This document shows, one piece after another, positions 25,564-34,546 of a stretch of 64,000 nt of DNA. Under the pieces are notes generated by a model, which was given only the letters and a program-made list of their open reading frames with translations, was not told the DNA's origin and did not search any database. The number at the start of each line of letters is the position of its first letter. Positions within the stretch are counted from its first letter, which is position 1. Position numbers and translations under genes: made by a program. This DNA is from Clostridia bacterium (GTDB taxonomy: Bacteria; Bacillota; Clostridia; Oscillospirales; Acutalibacteraceae), in contig JAFQCH010000017.1 in the NCBI GenBank assembly GCA_017416485.1, positions 62,001 through 126,000 of the forward strand, written 5' to 3'.

Positions 25564-26826
25564 TCACTCTGTAAGAACTAAAATAAGGTCGTTAACATTG
25601 GTGCCCGTGGGGCCTGTCATCAAAAGTGCATTGCCGGCCCGCAGGGCATGGTAGGCATCGTTATTTGCAAGATATTCTGCGGCATGTTTGCCGTTTGCGG
25701 TCATTTTGTCAACGGTTTGTCCGTCAATGATACCGCCTGCGGCATCGGTTGGGCCGTCTGTTCCGTCTGAACCACCCGCCAGAAAAACAATATTTTCCAT
25801 GCCTTGCAGTTCAATTGCCGCACAAAGGGCTGCTTGCTGACTTCTGCCGCCTTTTCCGTTTCCTTTAACACAAACAGTGGTTTCTCCGCCGTAAATAAAA
25901 CTAAATTTGCCGCGGTGATCTTTTTTATATTGCAGGCAAAATTGAACAATTCTTTTTGCTTGTTTTTCGGCATCTCCTGTAAGGTCGGCAGCCAGATGAA
26001 CAACGGTATATCCTCTTTGTTCTGCAGCTTCCTTTGCGGCTTCGCAGATCATTTTCACATCGCCCACAATGCAGAAATGCGGTTGTTCTGCAAATTCCGC
26101 TTTGGGTGGGAGTGTATCGAGAATGTTGTTCTGATTGAGATTATATTTTTGTACGATGCTTATGAATTCGTCATCAGACACGGAATCAGGCTGCGTCGGG
26201 CCCGATGCAATGACATCGGGTCTGCTGCCGGGGACATCCGACAACGCAAACGAAAACACCTTTGCAGGGGCAAAATGCGCCGCTAATTTGCCGCCCTTGA
26301 CAGCGGATAACCGTTTGCGCACACAGTTGAGTTCATAGATATCGGCGCCGCTTTTAAGCAATGTGTCTGTGATTTGCCGTTGGTATGTTTTGTCAATCAG
26401 CGAAGCCTCAAACAAAGCCGAGCCACCGCCCGAAATCAGCACAATGCAGATGTCGTCTTCAGTTAAATCCGCGGTTTTTGCAAGCACATGCAGTGCCGCC
26501 AGTTCGGAATTTTCGTCGCTGACGGGGTGCCCCGCTTCAAAGCAGGTGCAATTTGGTGCGCAAAAGCCGTTCAGATGCTCGTATTTGGTCACAAGCACGG
26601 CTTCCTGTATGTCGAGCGTATCGTAAGCCGCCTGCATCATGGGCACTGCCGCCTTGCCGATGCTCAACACAAAACGAATTTTGTCGAAATTATGTTTCTG
26701 CAATGCCTTGCAGGTGTTATCATAAGGGTTTGCTTGTGCCACAGCCGCACCGAAAATGCCGAGTGCATCTTCGGTCAGGGGGGCATATTGTGCAGGGGTG
26801 TTCAGTATGTAAGGTGTTACAGCCAT
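25564..26826 (-). CDS. Glycerate 2-kinase, MOFRL/GckA family
   Basis: A 420-residue enzyme of the glycerate 2-kinase type, which phosphorylates D-glycerate to 2-phosphoglycerate. The N-terminal DUF4147 domain carries LSIGKAAVPMMQAA near residue 56, GHPVSDENS near residue 102, LISGGGSAL near 130 and ELNCVRKRLSAVKGGKLA near 164. The C-terminal MOFRL domain has YGGETTVCVKGNGKGGRSQQ near 310 and LAGGSDGTDGPTDAAGG near 350, finishing with TGTNVNDL. The ATG at 26826 comes one base after the previous stop, so translation is coupled to the metallophosphoesterase. The link between a phosphatase, a glycerate kinase and glycosidases suggests breakdown of sugar-acid products. Confidence 0.92.
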   Translation of the reverse strand: MAVTPYILNTPAQYAPLTEDALGIFGAAVAQANPYDNTCKALQKHNFDKIRFVLSIGKAAVPMMQAAYDTLDIQEAVLVTKYEHLNGFCAPNCTCFEAGHPVSDENSELAALHVLAKTADLTEDDICIVLISGGGSALFEASLIDKTYQRQITDTLLKSGADIYELNCVRKRLSAVKGGKLAAHFAPAKVFSFALSDVPGSRPDVIASGPTQPDSVSDDEFISIVQKYNLNQNNILDTLPPKAEFAEQPHFCIVGDVKMICEAAKEAAEQRGYTVVHLAADLTGDAEKQAKRIVQFCLQYKKDHRGKFSFIYGGETTVCVKGNGKGGRSQQAALCAAIELQGMENIVFLAGGSDGTDGPTDAAGGIIDGQTVDKMTANGKHAAEYLANNDAYHALRAGNALLMTGPTGTNVNDLILVLTE

Positions 26827-26827
26827 T

Positions 26828-28231
26828 TTATAAATCAATTACCATGTGTTGGTGGTCGCGGTGGGGATACACAAGCTCCTGCATGAGTGTTTCGATCTGG
26901 TCGGTGATTTTCAACACACCCTGCAATTTGTCTTTCTTGAACGGCACCTTGCGGATGATTCTGCCGGGCAAAGATGCCACATCCTTTGCCACGGTCTTTG
27001 CGGCATCGGGCAGTTTATCCATGTCCTTGCTACCGTCAAAAACACTCAAAAGGATGGCATACACATAATCAATCAGATTGTCATCGGCAACCTGCTTGTA
27101 TGCTTTTTTATCAATACCTTTGCCTGCTGTCAGACGGTTGACAGTTTTTGCGGCCTTGCCGACAGATGTAGTCAGCAGCTTTTTGCAGCCCCATTTGGCA
27201 ATGGGATAGATCTTGTCAATCGGCTTGATTTTAATGCCCAGTGCACGCAGCTTTTCATCGAAGTCTGCACAGTTGTTCTGTGAAGCAGTAAGAATTCTGC
27301 CGAGCAGGTCTTTTGTGTGGTTTGTTATGTAAGCGCCGTCTTTTTCCTCACCGTCGAGGACGAATTTCTGCAAATGTTCCACGGTGACAGTGGCGGTTTT
27401 GCCGTCGGTTTCAATGTAGTTGATGGGGGCAGGATGACCGCACAGCGAGCCGACATTGATCTGTGTGATGGTGTTGCCGTTTTCGCTTAGTAAGCTGCTT
27501 GTTCTCTGCATGTGGGAATGGCCGACAAAGATCAGCCGCAAGCCGGCATCTGCAAGTCTGCCGGCTCTGTATTCGTTGTTGCCGATCTTCTGCGATTTAT
27601 TGATAAGCGGAATTAAGTTTTCAAGCAACAGATGATGTTGGAATGCAATCACCCCTGCGCCGTCTTCTTTTGCGTTCTGAATTTGATCGCAGATCCAGTT
27701 CAGGTGGTCATCCGAATAACCCGAAGCGCTGATGCCGTCCTGGTCGTCTTCTAATGCAAGAAGGCGAAGGGTGGGGGAGAGTTCATAGCAATAAGAGGAC
27801 TTGTCAAGGTGGGTGCGGTATTCGCCGATGCACTTGTCTGCACCGAATTTTGCGTAATCTTCACGCAGGCGGGTCGGTGTATAGACATCTGTTTCGGGCA
27901 GAATTTCGTCACCTTCATAGCGGTGTGCTCTGCCGTCACAGCACCAGTCGTGCGTGGCAGTGGTCAGAAATACGGGGACGGTTTTGTTCAGATCTTCCAG
28001 TTTTTCAATGATCTCCTTGTGCGAGACCGTTTCGCCGTCGTCGGAAATATCGCCCGCAATCAGCACGGCATCCAATTTTTCTTCTTTGAATCGTGCAAAA
28101 GCAGCATCAATAATCGCACCCGTTTCTTTCAGGCACTTCTGGTCACTGCCCTGTCGAAGGTCAAAGGCCTTGCCTTCATCCCCGAGGGTTCTTGAATAAT
28201 GATGCAGGTCTGCAATAACGGCAATGCGCAT
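26828..28231 (-). CDS. Metallophosphoesterase with variant GNHD motif
   Basis: A 467-residue protein with a calcineurin-like phosphoesterase domain in the first 280 residues. D-x-H is VIADLHHYS at residues 5-13, GDISDDG near residue 62, and then the motif that normally reads GNHD is ATHDWCCDG near 95, so the Asn that bridges the metals is replaced by Thr. AFQHHL and GHSHMQR follow. The C-terminal 180 residues are helical with basic stretches and resemble no domain I know. The ATG at 28231 has GGGGAGGA upstream and is preferred over earlier in-frame codons. It is the first gene of a likely five-gene operon. Confidence 0.8.
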   Translation of the reverse strand: MRIAVIADLHHYSRTLGDEGKAFDLRQGSDQKCLKETGAIIDAAFARFKEEKLDAVLIAGDISDDGETVSHKEIIEKLEDLNKTVPVFLTTATHDWCCDGRAHRYEGDEILPETDVYTPTRLREDYAKFGADKCIGEYRTHLDKSSYCYELSPTLRLLALEDDQDGISASGYSDDHLNWICDQIQNAKEDGAGVIAFQHHLLLENLIPLINKSQKIGNNEYRAGRLADAGLRLIFVGHSHMQRTSSLLSENGNTITQINVGSLCGHPAPINYIETDGKTATVTVEHLQKFVLDGEEKDGAYITNHTKDLLGRILTASQNNCADFDEKLRALGIKIKPIDKIYPIAKWGCKKLLTTSVGKAAKTVNRLTAGKGIDKKAYKQVADDNLIDYVYAILLSVFDGSKDMDKLPDAAKTVAKDVASLPGRIIRKVPFKKDKLQGVLKITDQIETLMQELVYPHRDHQHMVIDL

Positions 28232-28263
28232 AAGGCTTTCCTCCCCAAATTTATACATCATAT

Positions 28264-28293
28264 AGTATAGCATACCTTTAAACAATTTGTAAA
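28264..28293 (-). promoter_or_regulatory. Promoter of the metallophosphoesterase operon
   Basis: On the minus strand TTTACA (28293-28288) and TATACT (28269-28264) with an 18-base spacer. Confidence 0.55.
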
Positions 28294-28309
28294 GCTAAAA
28301 ATAATGTCA

Positions 28310-28386
28310 GAAAAAAGAAAAAACACAGCGGTCGTTGCTCCGCTGTGTTCTTTCATTCGGTGGTATTAAACTCCTTCAATCGAGTG
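28310..28386 (-). ncRNA. Candidate small RNA or attenuated leader
   Basis: On the minus strand a promoter-like pair, TTGCTT (28420-28415) and TACAAT (28397-28392) with a 17-base spacer, is followed about 45 bases later by a strong terminator: AACACAGCG (28322-28330) pairing with CGCTGTGTT (28341-28349), then TTTTTTCTTTTTTC. No recognised gene ends here on that strand. A transcript of about 75 bases is predicted, either a small RNA or the attenuated leader of the metallophosphoesterase operon, whose second promoter lies downstream. A 32-codon ATG frame (start 28357) crosses the hairpin. Unproven. Confidence 0.35.
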
Positions 28387-28430
28387 GTGTTATTGTAGCA
28401 AAAAGAAAATACAAAAGCAATATGATATTC

Positions 28431-28451
28431 GTTTTTGTCAATGACAAAAAC
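28431..28451. promoter_or_regulatory. Operator-like palindrome before the tandem-HTH regulator
   Basis: GTTTTTGTCA (28431-28440), one central base, and TGACAAAAAC (28442-28451) form a perfect 10-bp inverted repeat. It lies 34 bases upstream of the regulator gene's -35 box and close to the candidate minus-strand promoter, a good position for autoregulation. Confidence 0.55.
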
Positions 28452-28484
28452 GTGCTATTTTTTAATTTCATCAAAAACTTATGC

Positions 28485-28513
28485 TTGCACATTAAATAAT
28501 ATTGTCGTATAAT
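28485..28513 (+). promoter_or_regulatory. Promoter of the tandem-HTH regulator gene
   Basis: TTGCAC at 28485-28490 and TATAAT at 28508-28513 with a 17-base spacer. Confidence 0.75.
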
Positions 28514-28544
28514 GTAAATACAGACAGAAAACGGTAAAACGGAG

Positions 28545-30386
28545 ATGATTTCTTTGTTGCAGCAACGGTTGAAAATGGTGAAAGAAGTGCTCGGGTTTTC
28601 CAATGTGCAGTTTGCTGAATTTGCCGGTTGTTCGCCGTCGCACATCAGCAAGATATTCAGCGGAAAACGCGATTTCCGTGAAAACGGTGCCGGTGCGGAA
28701 CATCTGACAATTGCACTGACGGAATATGCAACTAAAAACGACAGAATGCAGGCACTTTGCGCCCTGTGCTCAGCTGATGAAGAAACATTTTCACCGCAAG
28801 GGCTTTTTCGCTGGTTGTGCGGTGAAGGCAGTGTGTCCAAGAGTGGTTTTACGGAAACGGCTGATAAGGCTTCGGTTGCCCGCTTGTTCAGCGAGCGTTT
28901 TGACAGCATTGCGCAAGTGCTTGACCTGAGCAATGTAAGACTCAGCAAACTGATGAATGTGGATGCATCACTCATCAGCCGTTTTCGCAACGGAAAACGA
29001 TCTCCGCAGAAAAATACGGAATTCATGCAGTTGCTTTGCGAGGTTCTGACGGAAAGAATGCACGCAGCGCAGGCGTATGAAGAGATTGCAGAGTTGGTCG
29101 GCTGTGAGGTGTTGCAAACGCAGACCGCAGAGTTTGTACATATATTGGAAAAATGGTTTTTTGCGAAACGGGGAGAAAAACACAAAACTACCCATACCTA
29201 TGACTATCTGAAAATGTTTCTGCCTCTGACCCAATTGCCTGTGGATGAAATGCTTGCAAAGCTTACTTCACATGTAGAAAAAGAAAAAACAGCCACCTAT
29301 TGGGGGGTTGACGGCATGCGCAATGCCATTCTGCGGTTGCTTACGGAATCGGCAGTTGAAGGCGGCGGTGAAATTTATATGTATGCCGACCAGAGTCTGC
29401 AATGGCTTCTCGCGGATGAAGAAGTGTTGCATATGTGGTATTTGTGTTGTTCACTTTGCATCAGCCGCGGTGTGAAACTCATTGTTATTCATGACATCAA
29501 CCGAAATGTCAGTGAAATGGCAAATGCCATGCAGGTATGGGTGCCGCTGTTTATGACGGGACATGTTGAACCGTACTATTGTACACTCAATCGCGGTAGC
29601 CGATTTACGCACATGTTGTTTCTGCGTCCGAATCATGCGGCATTGTCTTCTTTGCATGTGTACGGTGCAAACGGCAACCATTTTTATGATTATATACAAG
29701 ATGCAAAAAAACTGAATGTGCTGTATTCGGAGTTCAAAGCTTTGCTCGTAAACAGCGAAAAACTGGTGCAGGTCTACACGCAGGACAATATGAGCAAATA
29801 TTACAGCATTCTTGAATCAGCCATGGCGCAGACCCTCAACAGCTTTGCATTGCTCGATGCTCCGCCGAGCGTGACTGTGCCCGACGATGTGTTGCGCGAA
29901 ATGTTTGAACGCAGTCAGATGAGTTTTGAAGAAAAAGACCTGATTCTGTCTATGCGCAGAAACACCTATGAAAACCTGCAAAGCGGCAGCATTACCGAGT
30001 TATTTGAACTGCCCGACAAACAAAAGGTAAAAGACGGGCAAGTATATCTTTGCCTTGGCAGCAGTTTGCACCATGGCGGACCGTGTTATTCGATTTCCGA
30101 ATATTGCAGACATATTGAAAATATCATCCGCCTGTGTGAATCATACGATAATTACAATTGCTGTGTACTCGGTGAATCACCGTTTCCCGGCATGCGCATT
30201 ATTCTGACCGACACTTGTGCGGTTATTATCCGCCTGCATAAACCGTATACGGCTTTTTTGGTTGAAAATCCGTTTTTTACAAAATCATTTGCCGTGTTGC
30301 TTCGCAATTATTTCGAACAGAACCTTGTGCCGCGTGAACACACGATTGCATTGCTGAAGAAATATCTCAAAGATCTTGCAGAATGA
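28545..30386 (+). CDS. Large regulator with two tandem helix-turn-helix domains
   Basis: A 613-residue protein I cannot name. Residues 7-44 and 117-154 are two copies of an XRE-like helix-turn-helix; they align over 38 residues without gaps with 12 identities, including SNV, S-x-IS and the shared GKR after the recognition helix. Residues 190-600 form a large region without recognisable motif, probably sensing a ligand; it has several cysteines and no membrane segment. GGAG touches the ATG at 28545, which is too close, so a TTG at 28554 (spacing nine) may be the true start. A palindrome upstream suggests autoregulation. The next gene is a TauE/SafE exporter, whose expression it may control. 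Confidence 0.75.
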   Translation: MISLLQQRLKMVKEVLGFSNVQFAEFAGCSPSHISKIFSGKRDFRENGAGAEHLTIALTEYATKNDRMQALCALCSADEETFSPQGLFRWLCGEGSVSKSGFTETADKASVARLFSERFDSIAQVLDLSNVRLSKLMNVDASLISRFRNGKRSPQKNTEFMQLLCEVLTERMHAAQAYEEIAELVGCEVLQTQTAEFVHILEKWFFAKRGEKHKTTHTYDYLKMFLPLTQLPVDEMLAKLTSHVEKEKTATYWGVDGMRNAILRLLTESAVEGGGEIYMYADQSLQWLLADEEVLHMWYLCCSLCISRGVKLIVIHDINRNVSEMANAMQVWVPLFMTGHVEPYYCTLNRGSRFTHMLFLRPNHAALSSLHVYGANGNHFYDYIQDAKKLNVLYSEFKALLVNSEKLVQVYTQDNMSKYYSILESAMAQTLNSFALLDAPPSVTVPDDVLREMFERSQMSFEEKDLILSMRRNTYENLQSGSITELFELPDKQKVKDGQVYLCLGSSLHHGGPCYSISEYCRHIENIIRLCESYDNYNCCVLGESPFPGMRIILTDTCAVIIRLHKPYTAFLVENPFFTKSFAVLLRNYFEQNLVPREHTIALLKKYLKDLAE

Positions 30387-30432
30387 TTTCTGTTTTTGTA
30401 TAATAGCAGAAAAATAATCGGGAGAAAAAGAA

Positions 30433-31218
30433 ATGATCCTGTTTCTTCTTGTTTTTGCATCCTGCTGTGTCGGAGCTGTCTGCGGTTTCGGCGGCGGGGT
30501 GATCATAAAACCCGTGCTCGATCTTGTGCAGTATGATTCAACGCAGGTTGTCAACTTTCTGTCAAGCTGTACGGTGTTGAGCATGAGTCTGTATACCGTC
30601 GGCGCTTCTTTTGTGCGCAAGGAAAAAAGCGTGAAAACTGCCGTGTCAACCCCTTTGGCGCTTGGGGCGATCGCAGGCGGCATGATCGGTAAAGAGATAT
30701 TTTCTTATCTTCTTGCACATGCCGCGCAACCGGGTATTGTCAAAGGTGTGCAGGCGGTGGTGCTCATTGTGCTGACAGTGTGCTGTTTTTTGTATATTCT
30801 TCTGAAAAAGCATATAGAACCGTTGCACACGAAAAGCATTCTCACTGCTTGCGGCATTGGTGTTTTCCTCGGTACGGTGTCGGGATTTTTAGGAATCGGC
30901 GGCGGGCAGTTCAATCTCATTGTGCTGTATTTCTTCTTCGGTATGGACACCAAAACCGCAGCCACCAACAGTCTGTATATTATTCTGTTGAGCAAGATTT
31001 CCAACCTTGTGATGCAGTTTTGCACGCGCAGTGTGCCCGACTTTGAAATATCTGCCTTGCTTGTGATGATTGTTGCCGGCATTCTGGGCGGTATCATCGG
31101 CAGGTTTGTTAACAAAAGAGTGTCCGCAAAAACTGTGGACAAATTGCTCGGCGGTGTTCTTTTTACCGTTATTGTGATCTGTATCGTCAATGCCGTGACA
31201 GGTTTTGCAGGGAGGTAA
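30433..31218 (+). CDS. TauE/SafE family anion exporter
   Basis: A 261-residue membrane protein with about eight helices and the family's two Gly-rich repeats: GAVCGFGGGVIIKPVLDL near residue 15 and GTVSGFLGIGGGQFNL near residue 145. The family (TauE, SafE, formerly DUF81) exports small organic or sulfur-containing anions such as sulfite, sulfoacetate or taurine products. The start has GGGAGA upstream. It is followed by an unknown protein with a 3-base gap, so the two are in one operon, probably driven by a promoter between the regulator and this gene (TATAAT at about 30399). Confidence 0.9.
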   Translation: MILFLLVFASCCVGAVCGFGGGVIIKPVLDLVQYDSTQVVNFLSSCTVLSMSLYTVGASFVRKEKSVKTAVSTPLALGAIAGGMIGKEIFSYLLAHAAQPGIVKGVQAVVLIVLTVCCFLYILLKKHIEPLHTKSILTACGIGVFLGTVSGFLGIGGGQFNLIVLYFFFGMDTKTAATNSLYIILLSKISNLVMQFCTRSVPDFEISALLVMIVAGILGGIIGRFVNKRVSAKTVDKLLGGVLFTVIVICIVNAVTGFAGR

Positions 31219-31221
31219 AAT

Positions 31222-32253
31222 ATGAAAATTCCGAAACGCATTTTTTCGGGATATCACGGCGGTTGCCATTGCCAGGGCATTGCTGTTGATTTGCAAAAAG
31301 AATTGATTTATTTTTCATTTACCACAAAACTCGTGAAAGCCGATTTTAATGGCAATATCCTCGGTACGGTCGAAAACCTGACGGGGCATTTGGGCTGTAT
31401 TGATTTTCACGAGTCGGACGGCAGAGTCTATGGCTCACTCGAATACAAAAACGATTGCATCGGCAAGGGGATTCACTCCGTGCTCGGTGTGGAGCAAGAA
31501 AACGAAGAAGGCTTTTATTGTGCCATTTTCGAAGTTGACCGCATAGACCGCATCGGCATGGATGCCGAACAAGACGGTGTGATGAAAGCCGTTTATTTAA
31601 AAGAAGTAGTCGAAGATTACAAGTGTCCCAACCATAAATACGGTTGTTCGGGAATTGACGGCACGGCATGGGGGCCCGTCTGCGGCTGTAAAGGCAAAAA
31701 AGAATATCTGCATATTGCCTACGGCATTTACGGCGACACAACCCGTACAGACAATGATTGTCAGGTGATTCTGTGTTATGATGCTGCGGATTGGTGGAAC
31801 ACCTGCGCACAACCGTTGTCACAACTTGCTCCGCACAAAAGCGGTCCCGACAAACCGCTGCATAAATTCTTTTTGCAGACGGGCAATACCGAATGGGGAA
31901 TTCAGAATCTCGAATACGACAGCCATAGTGGGGATTATTATGCGGCGGTGTATAAGGGGAAAAAGCCGCAGTATAAAAACTACGATATGTTTGTTATTGA
32001 CGGCAGTGCCGCAGCTGTGTTCAAAGAACACCCTGCTACCGGTGAAAAGGTCGAAATGCTGCAACTGAAACCGCAGAAGGGGGAAGACGGTATGTTCTTT
32101 CCTTACGGAGCAACGGGTATGTTTGCGATCGGTGACGGTAGATTCCTGTTTTCCGTTCCCGAACATCATAAAAAACACGGCCACGCAACCACGGTTTGCT
32201 TGCATGCGCAATTTGAAAAATCAAAAAATCCTTTCCGTCGGATGCTGTTCTGA
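31222..32253 (+). CDS. Hypothetical protein, predicted beta-propeller-like
   Basis: A 343-residue soluble protein that I do not recognise. It is rich in beta strands with repeated short motifs such as GIAVDLQKELIYFSF and LGCIDFHESDGRVYGSL that look like blades of a propeller (SMP-30-like or lactonase-like). Cys and His are frequent near GYHGGCHCQG and in a segment around residues 134-155 with CPNHKYGCSG and GPVCGCKG, so a metal or cofactor site is possible. It has no signal peptide. A strong GGGAGGT ribosome site and the 3-base gap to the TauE/SafE exporter show that they are translated together. It may be an enzyme acting on the exported anion. Confidence 0.65.
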   Translation: MKIPKRIFSGYHGGCHCQGIAVDLQKELIYFSFTTKLVKADFNGNILGTVENLTGHLGCIDFHESDGRVYGSLEYKNDCIGKGIHSVLGVEQENEEGFYCAIFEVDRIDRIGMDAEQDGVMKAVYLKEVVEDYKCPNHKYGCSGIDGTAWGPVCGCKGKKEYLHIAYGIYGDTTRTDNDCQVILCYDAADWWNTCAQPLSQLAPHKSGPDKPLHKFFLQTGNTEWGIQNLEYDSHSGDYYAAVYKGKKPQYKNYDMFVIDGSAAAVFKEHPATGEKVEMLQLKPQKGEDGMFFPYGATGMFAIGDGRFLFSVPEHHKKHGHATTVCLHAQFEKSKNPFRRMLF

Positions 32254-32265
32254 ATATATTTAAAA

Positions 32266-32304
32266 AACCTCCGTTTCCGACTTTCAGTCACGGAAACGGA
32301 GGTT
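32266..32304 (-). terminator. Bidirectional terminator between convergent operons
   Basis: AACCTCCGTTTCCG (32266-32279) and CGGAAACGGAGGTT (32291-32304) form a perfect 14-bp stem; the minus strand continues in TTTTTTA. Confidence 0.9.
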
Positions 32305-32319
32305 ATATTATTTGTTTTG

Positions 32320-34452
32320 TCAGGTCGTTACGGCCGCTGACGGTGCTTTCTTTGCTTTCTTTTCGGAAAGCTTCTGAATCAGAATGATGACAGCAATAAT
32401 TGCAAGGCCGGCAATATCGGTTACAAGGGTCGGCACGATGAGCAGCAGACCGCCGCCGAGGCAAAGAATTCTCTGCCACCACGGGCACTTGACGAACATG
32501 TAGCCTTCCATACCTGCGGAAACTGCAAATATACCGATGATGGAGGTGAGTGCAATGCGGATGATATCGTACCATGCTGCATCAATGAACAGCATCGACG
32601 GGTCATAAGCGAAGATGTAAGGTACAATAAAGGCCGTGATTGCCAGTCGCGTTGCCGTGACACCTGTTTTCAGCGGGTTTGATTTTGCAATGGCGGAACC
32701 TGCATAAGCAGCGAGAGCTACGGGCGGGGTGATGTCGGCAACGATACCGAAGTAGAAAACAAACATGTGAGCCGCCAACAGCGGAAGTCCCATTTTGATC
32801 AGAATCGGAGCTGTGATGGTTGCCATGATAACATAGTTTGCCGTGGTCGGAACACCCATTCCCAAAACGATACAGCAGATCATGGTCAGGAACAGTGCAA
32901 GGAACATGCTGTTTTCTGCAATCGGAACGAGGGTGTTGATCAGTAATGCGCCGAGTGCCGTCATGGTGACAACGCCGGAAATGATGCCTGCCACACCGCA
33001 GGCAACGGCAACACCGACTGTGTTCTTTGCGCCGTTTTCAAGTGCTTCAACTGCAATTTTGGGAGAAAGCGTTGTGGTGTCTTTTGTGATGAAAGAAAGC
33101 GCAATGCAGGTGACCATGGAAATGAACACGGCTTTGGTCATATAAGCAGTGCCCAAAGGCAACCAGATTGCTAACAGAACAGCAACGGGAATAACGGGGA
33201 AAATCAATCTCCATGCAGTTTTCTTATTCAGTTCTGTGGGAACCAGACTGACGACCAGCGCGCCGAGAATGGCGAAGCAAGCAGCAACACCCGTGCTGAA
33301 GTGGTTCATTGCAATAACAAGAATCACGATGGGGAAAAGCAAATACCCTTTTTTGAAAATGAGCTTGAAGAAGTTCGGGATGGCTTCTTTCGGAAGACCT
33401 TTCAGACCCAATTTTTTTGCCTCAAAGTGGATCATCAGGAAAATGCCCGTGAAATAAAGCAACGCAGGAAGAATTGCCGTAACGGCAATGGTGGCGTAAG
33501 AAAGACCGGTCATTTCTGCCATCAGGAATGCGGCAGCACCCATGATAGGGGGCATGATCTGACCGCCCGTGGATGCGGCGGCTTCAGCGGCTGCTGCAAA
33601 TTCGGGTTTGTAACCGGTCTTTTTCATCAGCGGAATGGTGATGGAACCGCTGCCTACCGTGTTGGCTACGGAAGAGCCGGAATACATACCTTCGAGTGCA
33701 CTGGAAATAACGGCAACCTTTGCGGGTCCGCCTACGGAAGCACCTGCAACGGAGTTTGCAAGGTCAACAAAGAATCCGCCGATGCCCGTTCTTTCGAGCA
33801 ATGCACCGAGAATGATAAACAAAACAATGAAGGTCGTGCAAACATAAACAGGGGTCGAGAACAAGCCGTTTGCTACATCGTAATAAAGGCTGTACATCAG
33901 GTTTCTCAATGCGGTTGCCGGGTTGTTTTCAATTGCTTTATAAATGGCATAAATAACAAATACACCCGCAACGCAAAGAATCGGGAAACCGACCGCACGG
34001 CGAACCAGTTCTGCAAGCAGAATGATTGCAATCAGTGCGACCACGATCTGCAAGGTGCCGATTCTGCGGCTCATGAGAATGATGTCTTCCTGGAAAATTG
34101 CGTAGTAAAGAAAACTGCCGCCGCCGACAACGGCAAGAATAATATCATAAAAAGGAACATAATTGATTCTTTTGGTCTGCTTTTTGTATGCCGGGAAAAT
34201 GAGATAGCCAATAAACAGCATGAACGCCATAAAGGTCGTCAGTTTTGTGTACTTTGTTGCAGTGGGGAACAACAGTGCCATGGAAATCATGTAGGTGCTG
34301 AAAGCAACCATGATGGCTGTAATGACGCCTTTTCGCCATCCCGTAAAGACACGGGTATTGCTTTCGCGGTCAAATTCCTGCATAATCGCATCGGCATCCA
34401 CTTTTTCATCGATCATATCGTTGATATTGACATTGATGTTGGTGTCTTCCAC
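32320..34452 (-). CDS. TRAP transporter fused permease (4TM/12TM)
   Basis: A 710-residue permease of the TAXI-type tripartite ATP-independent periplasmic transporters, with the small DctQ-like (4TM) and large DctM-like (12TM) parts joined in one chain, the normal arrangement when partnered with a TAXI binding protein. Features are FTGWRKGVITAIMVAFS near the start, a long loop, EGMYSGSSVANTVGSGSITIPLMKKTG near 260 and ASTGGQIMPPIMGAAAF near 290, the last two being DctM signatures. The start is GTG with GAGGAGG upstream. It follows the binding-protein gene by 94 bases. It imports a carboxylate or other small solute driven by an ion gradient. Confidence 0.95.
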   Translation of the reverse strand: MEDTNINVNINDMIDEKVDADAIMQEFDRESNTRVFTGWRKGVITAIMVAFSTYMISMALLFPTATKYTKLTTFMAFMLFIGYLIFPAYKKQTKRINYVPFYDIILAVVGGGSFLYYAIFQEDIILMSRRIGTLQIVVALIAIILLAELVRRAVGFPILCVAGVFVIYAIYKAIENNPATALRNLMYSLYYDVANGLFSTPVYVCTTFIVLFIILGALLERTGIGGFFVDLANSVAGASVGGPAKVAVISSALEGMYSGSSVANTVGSGSITIPLMKKTGYKPEFAAAAEAAASTGGQIMPPIMGAAAFLMAEMTGLSYATIAVTAILPALLYFTGIFLMIHFEAKKLGLKGLPKEAIPNFFKLIFKKGYLLFPIVILVIAMNHFSTGVAACFAILGALVVSLVPTELNKKTAWRLIFPVIPVAVLLAIWLPLGTAYMTKAVFISMVTCIALSFITKDTTTLSPKIAVEALENGAKNTVGVAVACGVAGIISGVVTMTALGALLINTLVPIAENSMFLALFLTMICCIVLGMGVPTTANYVIMATITAPILIKMGLPLLAAHMFVFYFGIVADITPPVALAAYAGSAIAKSNPLKTGVTATRLAITAFIVPYIFAYDPSMLFIDAAWYDIIRIALTSIIGIFAVSAGMEGYMFVKCPWWQRILCLGGGLLLIVPTLVTDIAGLAIIAVIILIQKLSEKKAKKAPSAAVTT

Positions 34453-34546
34453 TTTTTTTCCTCCTCTTTTTTTTTAAAATAAATGCTGCGGTTTTTTCAA
34501 TCGCAGCATTTACTGTTACTGTGAAATTTTTAAGAGAGCCGAAATC

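Noticed and set aside
28376..29185. 269-codon minus-strand frame opposite the tandem-HTH gene
   Set aside because: No ribosome site or family; the plus-strand gene has promoter, ribosome site and HTH motifs.
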